DNA of 64,000 nt from an uncultured Muribaculaceae bacterium. GTDB taxonomy: Bacteria; Bacteroidota; Bacteroidia; Bacteroidales; Muribaculaceae. The notes beneath the pieces are model-generated. The model was not told where the DNA came from. It was given only the letters and a program-made list of their open reading frames with translations, and did no database searches. This document shows, piece by piece, positions 52,920 through 60,677 of the stretch. How positions within the stretch are numbered: position 1 is the stretch's first letter; each line of letters begins with the position of its first letter. The translations under genes were made by a program, and so were the position numbers. The stretch covers positions 1 through 64,000 of the forward strand of contig CAJUSZ010000002.1 of NCBI GenBank assembly GCA_910589425.1, written 5' to 3'.

Positions 52920-53705
52920 ATGCATAGAAGAGAGGAAAAACTTGCGGAGTTCGGAAGGTTGCTTGATGTTCTCGATGAACTCAGGGTGAAGTGTCCGTGG
53001 GACGCGAAGCAGACCAATGAGTCTTTGCGTCCGAATACAATAGAGGAAGTCTACGAATTGGCCGATGCGCTTATGGCTGATGACAAGGATAATATCAGAA
53101 AAGAGCTGGGCGATGTTCTTCTTCATGTGATATTCTATTCGAAGATTGGTTCGGAAACAGGTGATTTTGATATTGCCGATGTATGCCGCTCGCTGACAGA
53201 CAAACTGATTTTCAGACATCCCCATGTGTTTGGTGATGTGGAAGCGAATGATGCAAAAACCGTCTCTGAAAATTGGGAGCAGATAAAACTGAAGGAAAAA
53301 GGAGGCAATAAGACAGTCCTTGCGGGAGTCCCGTCTGCGTTGCCTGCTTTGATAAAGGCTAACAGGATTCAGGAAAAGGCCCGGAATGTGGGTTTTGACT
53401 GGGAGGAACGTCATCAGGTATGGGATAAAGTCCGTGAGGAAGTAGCAGAGGTCGCTGAAGAGATGGAGAAGGGAAACCAGCATGATCTCGAAGGTGAATT
53501 CGGGGATCTGTTGTTTGCTGTTGTCAACGCGGCTCGTCTTTATGGTGTGAATCCTGAGAACGCTCTGGAGAGAACCAACCGTAAATTTATATGCCGGTTC
53601 AATTATCTTGAGGCAGAGGCAAAACGTCGGGGAGTCGACATAAAGGATATGACTCTTGCCGAGATGGATGAAATATGGAATGATTCCAAGCGTCTGGAGA
53701 GATGA
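52920..53705 (+). CDS. mazG: Nucleoside triphosphate pyrophosphohydrolase MazG
   Basis: A 261-residue double-domain MazG, which removes pyrophosphate from abnormal or excess nucleoside triphosphates. Domain 1 (about 15-115) has CPWDAKQTNESLRP and the metal-binding E-x2-E ... E-x2-D pattern in EEVYELADAL and KELGDVLLHVIF; domain 2 (about 150-255) repeats it in VREEVAEVAEEM and GEFGDLLFAVVN. The promoter -7 box TAATTTTGC is at 52837-52845. The stop overlaps the topB ATG by four bases (ATGA), so mazG and topB are translated from one message. Confidence 0.93.
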   Translation: MHRREEKLAEFGRLLDVLDELRVKCPWDAKQTNESLRPNTIEEVYELADALMADDKDNIRKELGDVLLHVIFYSKIGSETGDFDIADVCRSLTDKLIFRHPHVFGDVEANDAKTVSENWEQIKLKEKGGNKTVLAGVPSALPALIKANRIQEKARNVGFDWEERHQVWDKVREEVAEVAEEMEKGNQHDLEGEFGDLLFAVVNAARLYGVNPENALERTNRKFICRFNYLEAEAKRRGVDIKDMTLAEMDEIWNDSKRLER

Positions 53706-55537
53706 AATTATGCATCACCGAGAAACCTTCTGTCGGGAAGGATATAGCGGCGATTCTTGGCGCCAATATCCGTCGCGATGGATATTACGAAGGTGAGGAA
53801 TATTGTGTAACCTGGACGTTCGGTCATCTTTGCACCTTGAAAGAGCCGGACGATTATTCTCCAGCGTGGAAGCGGTGGTCGCTCGGATCCCTGCCTATGA
53901 TCCCGGATCGGTTCGGCATCAAGCTGATTGATGATTCGGGAATAAAACGGCAGTTTGAGGTCATAAAAAATCTGATCGGCCGGGCAGATGAGGTGATAAA
54001 CTGTGGTGATGCCGGGCAGGAAGGTGAGCTTATCCAGCGTTGGGTGATGCAGAAAGCCGGATGCGACAAACCTGTCAGCCGGCTTTGGATATCGTCCCTC
54101 ACAGACGATGCCATCCGCAAAGGGTTTCAGCATCTCAGACCGCATAAGGAACTCGAACCTCTTTATACAGCGGGGTTATGCCGCGCCATAGGGGACTGGA
54201 TTCTCGGGCTGAATGCGACCCGACTGTATACGATCCGGTATGCTCTGCCCGGCACCGTATTGTCAATAGGACGTGTGCAGACTCCTACATTGGCTCTTGT
54301 TGTCAACAGGCAGAATGAGATAGAGAACTTTGTCCCCGACAATTACTGGGAACTAAAAACGGTCTACAGGGACACGCTTTTCTCCGCGCAGGGAAAATCT
54401 TTCAAATCGGAAGAAGATGGAGCGAAACTTCTCGAAGAGGTGAAAGATTTGCCTATAGAGATTACTGATATTGCCAGAAAGAAAGGTAAAGAGGCGCCTC
54501 CGCGTCTTTTTGACCTGACATCGTTGCAGGTGGAATGCAATAAAAAACTGGGTTTCTCGGCCGATGAGACTTTACGTACGATACAGAGTCTATATGAAAA
54601 GAAAGTAGCCACATATCCCAGAGTAGACACTACTTATCTGACCGATGACGTTTATCCTCAATGCCGTAACATCCTGAATCAGCTTAAGGAGTTCCACCCC
54701 TTGCTCGGGCCGATAAGGGGCCAGAAGCTCAGGAAGAGCAAAAAGGTCTTCGACAATAGCAAGGTAACTGACCATCATGCGATAATCCCGACAGGAGTGT
54801 CTCCGACCGGACTGACCAGACAGGAAGCTGATCTGTTCAGGATAATAGCGATAAGATTCATATCGGTGTTTTTCCCTGATTGTGAATTTGAGCAGACCAC
54901 GGTAAAGGCAAAAGTAGGGAAAGTCGCCTTCAAGGCTGGCGGCAGAGTCATCCTGAATCCCGGTTGGAAGACTCTGTATGGCAAAGAGGATTCCGATGAT
55001 GATCAGCATAAAGATGAAAAGGATGGAGACGATGCGGCACTCCCGGTGTTTGAGGTGGGAGAGACAGGCACTCATAAGCCGAAGCTCGTAAAGAAAACTA
55101 CCCAGCCGCCAAAATATTTCACCGAGGGCACGCTTTTGAAAGCGATGGAGACGGCCGGAGCAAATGTGGATGACGAGGATTTACGCGAAAGTTTGAAAGC
55201 CAACGGTATAGGACGTCCGTCAACACGTGCTGCCATAATAGAGATACTCTATAAGCGCGGCTACATACGCAAAGAGCGTAAAAGTCTGAGAGCCACACAG
55301 GCCGGGGTGGATCTGATCAATCTGATAGATGAGGAACTGCTGAAAAGTGCAAAGCTGACCGGAATATGGGAGCGCAGACTAAGGGATATAGAGCGCAATG
55401 GCGACGGTGCGTCCGATTTCATTGAGAATCTTAAGTCGTTGATAAATGATATCACGAGCAATGTATTGAAAGATAACTCGAATAGAAAAATAGGCTACCA
55501 ACCGGATATAGTTAAGAAAAAGAGGAAAAAACAGTGA
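53702..55537 (+). CDS. topB: DNA topoisomerase III
   Basis: A 611-residue type IA topoisomerase. It passes single strands to untangle DNA. The Toprim start is LCITEKPSVGKDIAAIL and the active-site tyrosine is Tyr305 in TYPRVDTTYL. LGRVQTP-like SIGRVQTPTLALVV and GIGRPSTRAAIIEIL are standard. The Toprim acidic motif reads CGDAGQEGELI, where the D-x-D-x-E pattern is D-A-G-Q-E: the second Asp is Gly and the usual Arg is Gln. No C-terminal zinc fingers are present. It overlaps mazG at its start; the small membrane gene starts at or just after its stop. Confidence 0.93.
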   Translation: MKLCITEKPSVGKDIAAILGANIRRDGYYEGEEYCVTWTFGHLCTLKEPDDYSPAWKRWSLGSLPMIPDRFGIKLIDDSGIKRQFEVIKNLIGRADEVINCGDAGQEGELIQRWVMQKAGCDKPVSRLWISSLTDDAIRKGFQHLRPHKELEPLYTAGLCRAIGDWILGLNATRLYTIRYALPGTVLSIGRVQTPTLALVVNRQNEIENFVPDNYWELKTVYRDTLFSAQGKSFKSEEDGAKLLEEVKDLPIEITDIARKKGKEAPPRLFDLTSLQVECNKKLGFSADETLRTIQSLYEKKVATYPRVDTTYLTDDVYPQCRNILNQLKEFHPLLGPIRGQKLRKSKKVFDNSKVTDHHAIIPTGVSPTGLTRQEADLFRIIAIRFISVFFPDCEFEQTTVKAKVGKVAFKAGGRVILNPGWKTLYGKEDSDDDQHKDEKDGDDAALPVFEVGETGTHKPKLVKKTTQPPKYFTEGTLLKAMETAGANVDDEDLRESLKANGIGRPSTRAAIIEILYKRGYIRKERKSLRATQAGVDLINLIDEELLKSAKLTGIWERRLRDIERNGDGASDFIENLKSLINDITSNVLKDNSNRKIGYQPDIVKKKRKKQ

Positions 55538-55539
55538 AC

Positions 55540-55794
55540 ATGATACTGACAGTGGATCTGAATCTCTACGTGCAATACGCTCTGGTCGGGGTGTTTGTGG
55601 CGGTTGCGATATGTTGGGTTGTGGTGAAGATCATCAAAAGGCCCAAAAATTCTCAAGGTTGTTCAGGGTGCGCTCTTTCCGAAGCGTGCAACAAAACCGA
55701 GGCCGTCAAGTATAGGAAACGAGGCCAAAATGTTGCTTCACAAATTGACCGCAGCGGAAAGCCACTTGGAAAGGATAAAGATTGTGGGCAATAG
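55540..55794 (+). CDS. Small Cys-rich membrane protein of FeoB-associated type
   Basis: An 84-residue protein with one membrane span (about 10-31), then a cytoplasmic basic stretch (KIIKRPKN) and a Cys motif CSGCALSEAC (about 40-49). The Cys-x2-Cys-x6-Cys arrangement after one span matches FeoB-associated Cys-rich proteins. No feoA or feoB is in the window. A GTG at 55534 overlaps the topB stop and could be the start instead; ATG 55540 is chosen. It is the third gene of the mazG-topB unit by position. The role in iron uptake is inferred from family only. Confidence 0.72.
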   Translation: MILTVDLNLYVQYALVGVFVAVAICWVVVKIIKRPKNSQGCSGCALSEACNKTEAVKYRKRGQNVASQIDRSGKPLGKDKDCGQ

Positions 55795-55800
55795 TGGACT

Positions 55801-55980
55801 TCAATGAATAAAGATTTTGATTATTGAAGCTACAAAGATCACTAAGATGAATATTCCAGTTATTTGCAAAGCTCTCTTTGTCTTAGGAGACTTGTTGTCG
55901 CTCCTCATATATGCTCCGAGAAAAGAGCCATATATGCCTCCTATTATTGGAAGAAACGAGTAAAGATGTAATTTCATCAT
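55801..55980 (-). CDS. 59-residue membrane protein, unknown
   Basis: A small gene of 59 codons. Reading on the minus strand from ATG at 55980 gives MMKLHLYSFLPIIGGIYGSF, a glycine-rich first span (about 7-25), a charged turn MRSDNKSPKTKR (25-36), and a second span (about 37-57). The second ATG at 55977 is an equally good start. A -7 box TAACTTTGC on the minus strand lies at 56004-56012, 24 bases upstream. The neat hydrophobic-charged-hydrophobic pattern and promoter support a real gene. It could be a small membrane regulator or a toxin-like peptide, but no evidence decides. It converges with the FeoB-associated-type gene, 6 bases apart. Confidence 0.6.
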   Translation of the reverse strand: MMKLHLYSFLPIIGGIYGSFLGAYMRSDNKSPKTKRALQITGIFILVIFVASIIKIFIH

Positions 55981-56105
55981 TAATTTAGCATAAAGTTATC
56001 GACGCAAAGTTAATAAATTTATTCGTAGAAAATGTAAGGCAATATAAAAAGTACGGTTAGCGAGTCCATGGACTTGCAGATATAAAACTCACTTCACTCA
56101 GGCGT

Positions 56106-57152
56106 ATGAAAGCGTATATTATTTCAATTATTATTATCCTATTCTGTCGTTTTTTCACATACTCAACCAATATAGTAACATATTCTGTCCTGGATTCGGA
56201 CAACATTCCCGATGAGAGGCTGATAATGGAGTTAAATTTCCTATCCAATGAAAACGACAGGACGCGCATATCGTTTACGTTGAAAAGTGCGAATACACCA
56301 TTCACTATTTATGATGTCAAATGGAAGAATGATGGCAATACATATCTGCCCCAAGAACCTTTTTCATTGATAGCCCGGTCAGACGAGGTAGACGGTAAGT
56401 CGACCGAGTGGAAAATTTCAATTGATTTCCCATTCAGCTCGCATTTCACTTATGATGATGAATTGATTTTATCTACAGACAGGGGTGAAGTCAGATGCTA
56501 CACAACCCATGCAGGTGAGTTGCTTCATAAAATAGATTTGCTTAATAAACAGTATGCGGAGAATCTGGCTGAATCGAAAAGCAAATCTAACATGGCATGG
56601 ATAATTCTTATTGTGGCGTTGTCCATAATACTCGTCGCGGGATGCGCAGCCTATCTGTTGGTTCGTCGTCGTCTTGATTTGAAGCGGCAGAAAATCGAGG
56701 AGTTGTCGATTCTTATTTCAGACAAATCTGCCATAAACGAAGAGTTGCAAAGGAAAGTCGATGATTTATACGGGACTCGGCTCGATACATTGAATTTGCT
56801 ATGTGGCAAGTATTTTGAGAAAAGCACTTCAGATAAATCGAAGGCTACGCTCTGTAATGACGTTGAAAACTTGATATTGTCGTTGAGAGACAAGGATAGC
56901 GTCGATAAATTAACAGAGATAGTAAACACGTATCTGGACAATATAATTGACAGAGTCCAGGGTCAAATACCGGAATTGTCAGGGAAGGACATCGTTTTTC
57001 TGACTTATCTCTATGCCGGATTATCTCCGAGGGCGGTATGTATCCTGACAGATATAAGAATTAAGAATTTCTATAATCGCCGGAGCCGCCTTAAGGATCG
57101 GATACTTTCTTCGGATGCAATAGACAAGGATTATTTTGTGTCCAAAATGTAG
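56106..57152 (+). CDS. Membrane-anchored LuxR-like transcription regulator
   Basis: A 348-residue protein. A signal peptide or anchor (residues 1-20) is followed by a periplasmic domain of about 140 residues rich in beta strands (SDNIPDERLIMELNFLS...), one membrane span at about 162-186 (MAWIILIVALSIILVAGCAA), a coiled-coil (about 190-230), and a C-terminal helix-turn-helix (about 290-345) with LSGKDIVFLTYLYAGLSPRAVCILTDIR, resembling the LuxR-like tails of Bacteroidetes regulators. The layout suggests a one-component sensor that binds an outside signal and DNA inside the cell. Neighbouring secreted genes at 57.3 and 57.8 kb may be its targets, but that is speculation. Confidence 0.72.
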   Translation: MKAYIISIIIILFCRFFTYSTNIVTYSVLDSDNIPDERLIMELNFLSNENDRTRISFTLKSANTPFTIYDVKWKNDGNTYLPQEPFSLIARSDEVDGKSTEWKISIDFPFSSHFTYDDELILSTDRGEVRCYTTHAGELLHKIDLLNKQYAENLAESKSKSNMAWIILIVALSIILVAGCAAYLLVRRRLDLKRQKIEELSILISDKSAINEELQRKVDDLYGTRLDTLNLLCGKYFEKSTSDKSKATLCNDVENLILSLRDKDSVDKLTEIVNTYLDNIIDRVQGQIPELSGKDIVFLTYLYAGLSPRAVCILTDIRIKNFYNRRSRLKDRILSSDAIDKDYFVSKM

Positions 57153-57255
57153 GATATAAGCTGCTGATTTTCAACATGAGGAATCGATATTAATTCCTGA
57201 TGCTGATAATCAGCTTGTTATGGTGTGAAATGAGGACTGGTTTCGACATGATTTT

Positions 57256-57288
57256 TTTGTTTGGTAGGCGCAGGGTGGCTAATTTTGC
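57256..57288 (+). promoter_or_regulatory. Promoter of the small secreted protein gene
   Basis: TTTG at 57256-57259, 20 bases, then TAATTTTGC at 57280-57288, 24 bases before the start codon. Confidence 0.78.
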
Positions 57289-57312
57289 ATCGAAACCAAC
57301 ACCATACTAAAC

Positions 57313-57633
57313 ATGAAGAATCTATTTTTAGCAGTTTTATTAAGCGTGTGCGCTCTATACGCTTCCGCCGAGATCCGTGTCCAGAAGCTGGACAACATCA
57401 AAGGAACGAATATTACGTTGGTTGATGATGGTGCGGCAAAAAACTATTCAGTGACTGATGCGGTATTTGTAAATGATTACAAAGAGTACAAAGCCAAGAA
57501 GATTCGCTGCAATGTGGTTGATGGAGTGGCGACCATCAAGGTTACATTCAAAAAATGCACCTTGTTCAGGGATTGTAAGGTAATCCTGACCGTAAATGGG
57601 AAGCAAGAAACCGTCGAGTTTAATCTGCGTTGA
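57313..57633 (+). CDS. Small secreted protein, unknown
   Basis: A 106-residue protein with a signal peptide (MKNLFLAVLLSVCALYASAE, cut near Ala19). The mature part of about 87 residues is rich in lysine and beta-strand pattern, with cysteines in KKIRCNV and KKCTLFRDCKV that could form disulfides. I recognise no domain. It has a strong promoter and a strong terminator of its own (57643-57670), so it is a single-gene transcript, a setup often seen for abundant secreted proteins. It lies 160 bases downstream of the membrane-anchored regulator. Confidence 0.72.
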   Translation: MKNLFLAVLLSVCALYASAEIRVQKLDNIKGTNITLVDDGAAKNYSVTDAVFVNDYKEYKAKKIRCNVVDGVATIKVTFKKCTLFRDCKVILTVNGKQETVEFNLR

Positions 57634-57642
57634 CATTTAGGA

Positions 57643-57670
57643 GCCTCCGGCATTTGCGTCGGAGGCTTTT
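57643..57670 (+). terminator. Rho-independent terminator after the small secreted protein
   Basis: GCCTCCG and CGGAGGC arms with a 10-base loop, then TTTT. Confidence 0.85.
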
Positions 57671-57791
57671 AAGTATATTGTGTCCTGTGTGTCCTGTGGA
57701 ATTCTGAGGATCATAAATTGAATGCAAGTTTGTGTGTTACATTGGAATTTCTTATATTTGCGATTATAAACAGTTTTTCAAAGATAAACGA

Positions 57792-59270
57792 ATGAGATAC
57801 TTTTTCACTATCCTCTTTGTGTTGCTGACTCTTTCTTCGGAGGCGCAGGTAGATACACTTTCATACGCACTCGGACATCAGACCACACTCGGAATGCTTG
57901 CCGGAGAGAATAGACTTCTGACAAATGAATCACAGGCCCGGGAATATATCCGCGGGCTTGAAGATGCTCTTCCGTCCGGTAATGAGATGATTGATTCGGT
58001 GTTTGTTGTGAATTATTCGTTAGGTGCTATGCAGGGTGTCTTTCTCAGTGATGGTTTTGAACATCAGCCCCTCGGTAAGCGTCCGCCGGTTGCATGTATT
58101 GTAGAGGGATTGAGAAGAGTGGCAGACAATAAGCTTGTTTTGCCAAAGGACACGATAGAGGCCAAAAGATATATCTCCAGTTTCAATGACTCTATCAATC
58201 CTGTTGATCTTCCAGCGGGTGAAGCGTGTAAGTTTTTTGCCGCTTATGGAGTTATGAAAGCGTTTCAGCCTGGATTGCAGGCTTATATAAATCAGATAGG
58301 TAAATCTGGAATTATGGCCAATCGTCAATATTTTGCGCAAGGTATGGCTGATGTCCTTTCATATATGTTATCGCCTGGAACTTCCTATGATCTCGGGCGC
58401 ATGGTCGGATGCTCATTGTTTATCGAACATATTAACCTGAATGAGAAACAGCCCGAAGTGATTCGTGAGGACTATGTGGCTGGAGCCAAAGGGGCGCTTC
58501 ATATTTCTGAGTTATTGATCAGCCGTGGCGAGATAGAAAACTTTTTGGAGAAGCGATATGGAGGAACGATGTATGAGAGTCAGTCTGTTACTCAGGTTGA
58601 GCGCATTGACAGTCTGTCTGATCTGCGGGTGAGGGCGGGAGAACCGTATGATGTTTCGTGGACTTTTGAGGCCTTTATCCCTGCTGAAGAAGATGAATGT
58701 CCGGATGATGTGCTTACAGAAATGCAGGCATTTATTTCATATCTTTCAAGTCATGGAATCGAGACAGCGCCTGTAAACAAAAGTGAACTGATCTATATTC
58801 TCAAAAAAGAATCAGATTACAATCGGGCAATGGTTTCAGCAATTCATCAGACAGCATTGAGTGAGACTGGAATCTCAAAGTATGGCTACAAATATGTTTG
58901 TGGAGTGAACGGTGCGGGAGAAACAGTCTTCGGTATTGTGAAAGCAGATTGTTCTTTCAAAAGCGAAATAAGAAGGGCGGTGTTGCAAATATATGGCAAG
59001 AAAGATGAACAGTACACCCAAATAGAATTTCATTTAGGGAATGAATCGGATTTCAGGCAAAAAGCTGAAGCATGGGCTGAATTTACGGGGGATAATATAG
59101 GGAAAGTAATAGTAGTGGAGCTGAACGGAGAGTTAGTGATGGCTCCTTGCGTAAACTCTGAAATCACCGGTGGGGCTTGTGCGGTTACTGGGCTTTCCGC
59201 AGAAAAGATCAATGAACTCTTCATCAGATCGGCGAATAATCCTGTTCACGAGTCAATCCTTATTCAGTGA
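57792..59270 (+). CDS. Secreted protein with FKBP_N-like repeats and a SecD P1-head-like domain
   Basis: A 492-residue protein with a signal peptide (about 1-18). Two helical segments (about 20-130 and 145-265) recall the FKBP_N dimerisation domain: DTLSYALGHQTTLGML and YSLGAMQGVFL with EGLRRVAD, then TSYDLGRMVGCSLFIEH and YVAGAKGAL. No FKBP catalytic domain follows. The last part (about 413-480) reads GKVIVVELNGELVMAPCVNS then EITGGACAVTGLS, which strongly resembles the P1 head of SecD (LDGxVxSAPxVxxPITGG). There is no SecD membrane portion. ATG at 57792 is chosen; the frame opens earlier at 57732 with an unlikely start. Function unknown; a periplasmic protein linked to folding is a reasonable guess. 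Confidence 0.65.
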   Translation: MRYFFTILFVLLTLSSEAQVDTLSYALGHQTTLGMLAGENRLLTNESQAREYIRGLEDALPSGNEMIDSVFVVNYSLGAMQGVFLSDGFEHQPLGKRPPVACIVEGLRRVADNKLVLPKDTIEAKRYISSFNDSINPVDLPAGEACKFFAAYGVMKAFQPGLQAYINQIGKSGIMANRQYFAQGMADVLSYMLSPGTSYDLGRMVGCSLFIEHINLNEKQPEVIREDYVAGAKGALHISELLISRGEIENFLEKRYGGTMYESQSVTQVERIDSLSDLRVRAGEPYDVSWTFEAFIPAEEDECPDDVLTEMQAFISYLSSHGIETAPVNKSELIYILKKESDYNRAMVSAIHQTALSETGISKYGYKYVCGVNGAGETVFGIVKADCSFKSEIRRAVLQIYGKKDEQYTQIEFHLGNESDFRQKAEAWAEFTGDNIGKVIVVELNGELVMAPCVNSEITGGACAVTGLSAEKINELFIRSANNPVHESILIQ

Positions 59271-59353
59271 AACCCTTACACTCTTCTTTATGATGCGTTT
59301 TCGCTGCTCTTGCAATGATCGCTCCCGATAAGAGAAGTATTGCGGGAACAAAG

Positions 59354-59386
59354 ATTGGGGAAGTGGAAAAATTTTGCTAACTTTGC
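59354..59386 (+). promoter_or_regulatory. Promoter of the acyltransferase gene
   Basis: ATTG at 59354-59357, 20 bases, then TAACTTTGC at 59378-59386. The leader of about 110 bases before the ATG at 59500 carries no obvious structure. Confidence 0.6.
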
Positions 59387-59499
59387 ACAGCAGTTGCAGC
59401 CCATGGCGGGGCGCAACGGATGAATAAATATTATCCAATCATCATCCGCAGGGAATGTAGAAGACCTTGCGCATCCCCAACTTTCCAAAAGGACAGACA

Positions 59500-60675
59500 A
59501 TGGACTCTTCTGATTTTAAATTCAACGATATAGCCCCATACGATGACGCCGAGTTCCAGCACAAGATGGCCCATCTTGTCAAAGAGCCTGGCTTTCTCCA
59601 TGCCGTAAGCTATGCAATGCCCAAGGAAGCTATCCCGGCTCTTATGGAGGATCTTCTGAAAATCACGAATAAATATGATTTTCAGCGTCAGATAATGTTC
59701 CCGTTTCTGGAAATGCTTGCGAAAACCACTACGGCGGGAATCACGATAGGAGGCGTGAAGCATTTCAATCCGGCATTGAACTATACGTTCATTACAAACC
59801 ACAGGGATATAGTCCTCGACGCTTCTTTCCTGAATCTGGCTTTCCTGCGCCACAACATACCCACAACCGAAGTGGCGATCGGAGACAATCTTCTCGTATT
59901 TGACTGGATTACGGATCTTGTGCGGCTTAATAAGAGTTTTATAGTCAAGCGTAACACGGGGCTTCGCGAAGGGTTGATGGCGGCCAAGAAACTGTCGGCA
60001 TATATCCATTACACTATAGTGGAGAAGCATGAGTCTATATGGATAGCCCAGCGTGAAGGACGGGCGAAAGACAGTTCTGATAAGACCCAGGATTCACTTG
60101 TGAAGATGCTCGCTCTTTCAGGAGAAGGGGTGTTCATGGACCGGCTCAAGGAGATAAATCTGATGCCTGTGGCGATTTCTTATGAATATGATCCCAACGA
60201 TTACCTGAAAGCACGCGAGTTTCTGTTGAGACGCCGCGATCCTGATTTCAAGAAAAGCCAGCGGGACGATCTTTTCTCAATGGAAACAGGATTGTTGCAA
60301 TTCAAGGGTAAAGTCCATTTCCAACTGACCCCCCGGATCAATAACCGTTTGGATCAGATCGGCGATTTCCCTGACACGAATACGGCCGCCCGCCATGTAG
60401 GATGTATCATCGATCAGGCTATCCACCGCAGCTATGAGATATTCCCGATCAACTATGTGGCATTCGATATGCTTTATCATACATCACGTTTTGCCAGAAA
60501 ATACACTTCCGAGGAAAAATCGGGATTTGAGGAGTATCTCGAGAATCAACTTGATAAAGTTGATGTGGCGGACGTAACCGCAGATGAACGCGATTGGATG
60601 AAGGAGAAGATAATCACGATGTATGCCAATCCGTTGAAAAATAAACTAAAAACGATTCTCGGAGGAGAAATCTGA
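59500..60675 (+). CDS. Glycerol-phosphate acyltransferase-like protein
   Basis: A 391-residue protein of the PlsC-like acyltransferase superfamily. The catalytic-box region reads FITNHRDIVLDASFL (about 98-112), where the histidine is followed by Asp six residues later, one more than the usual HX4D, though HRD puts an acidic residue two away. The later boxes IVKRNTGLREGL (about 150) and IWIAQREGRAKDS (about 188) match the blocks seen in glycerol-3-phosphate and lysophosphatidate acyltransferases. No membrane span is clear. It is likely a phospholipid or lipid A-related enzyme attached to the inner membrane. ATG 59500 is chosen, with frame open to 59467. The next gene starts 2 bases after the stop. 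Confidence 0.78.
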   Translation: MDSSDFKFNDIAPYDDAEFQHKMAHLVKEPGFLHAVSYAMPKEAIPALMEDLLKITNKYDFQRQIMFPFLEMLAKTTTAGITIGGVKHFNPALNYTFITNHRDIVLDASFLNLAFLRHNIPTTEVAIGDNLLVFDWITDLVRLNKSFIVKRNTGLREGLMAAKKLSAYIHYTIVEKHESIWIAQREGRAKDSSDKTQDSLVKMLALSGEGVFMDRLKEINLMPVAISYEYDPNDYLKAREFLLRRRDPDFKKSQRDDLFSMETGLLQFKGKVHFQLTPRINNRLDQIGDFPDTNTAARHVGCIIDQAIHRSYEIFPINYVAFDMLYHTSRFARKYTSEEKSGFEEYLENQLDKVDVADVTADERDWMKEKIITMYANPLKNKLKTILGGEI

Positions 60676-60677
60676 CC

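Noticed and set aside
52734..53483. A 249-codon minus-strand frame over the dapA-mazG gap and mazG
   Set aside because: It crosses the divergent promoters of dapA and mazG and overlaps the well-supported mazG. It is rich in Phe, Leu and His without domain signals.
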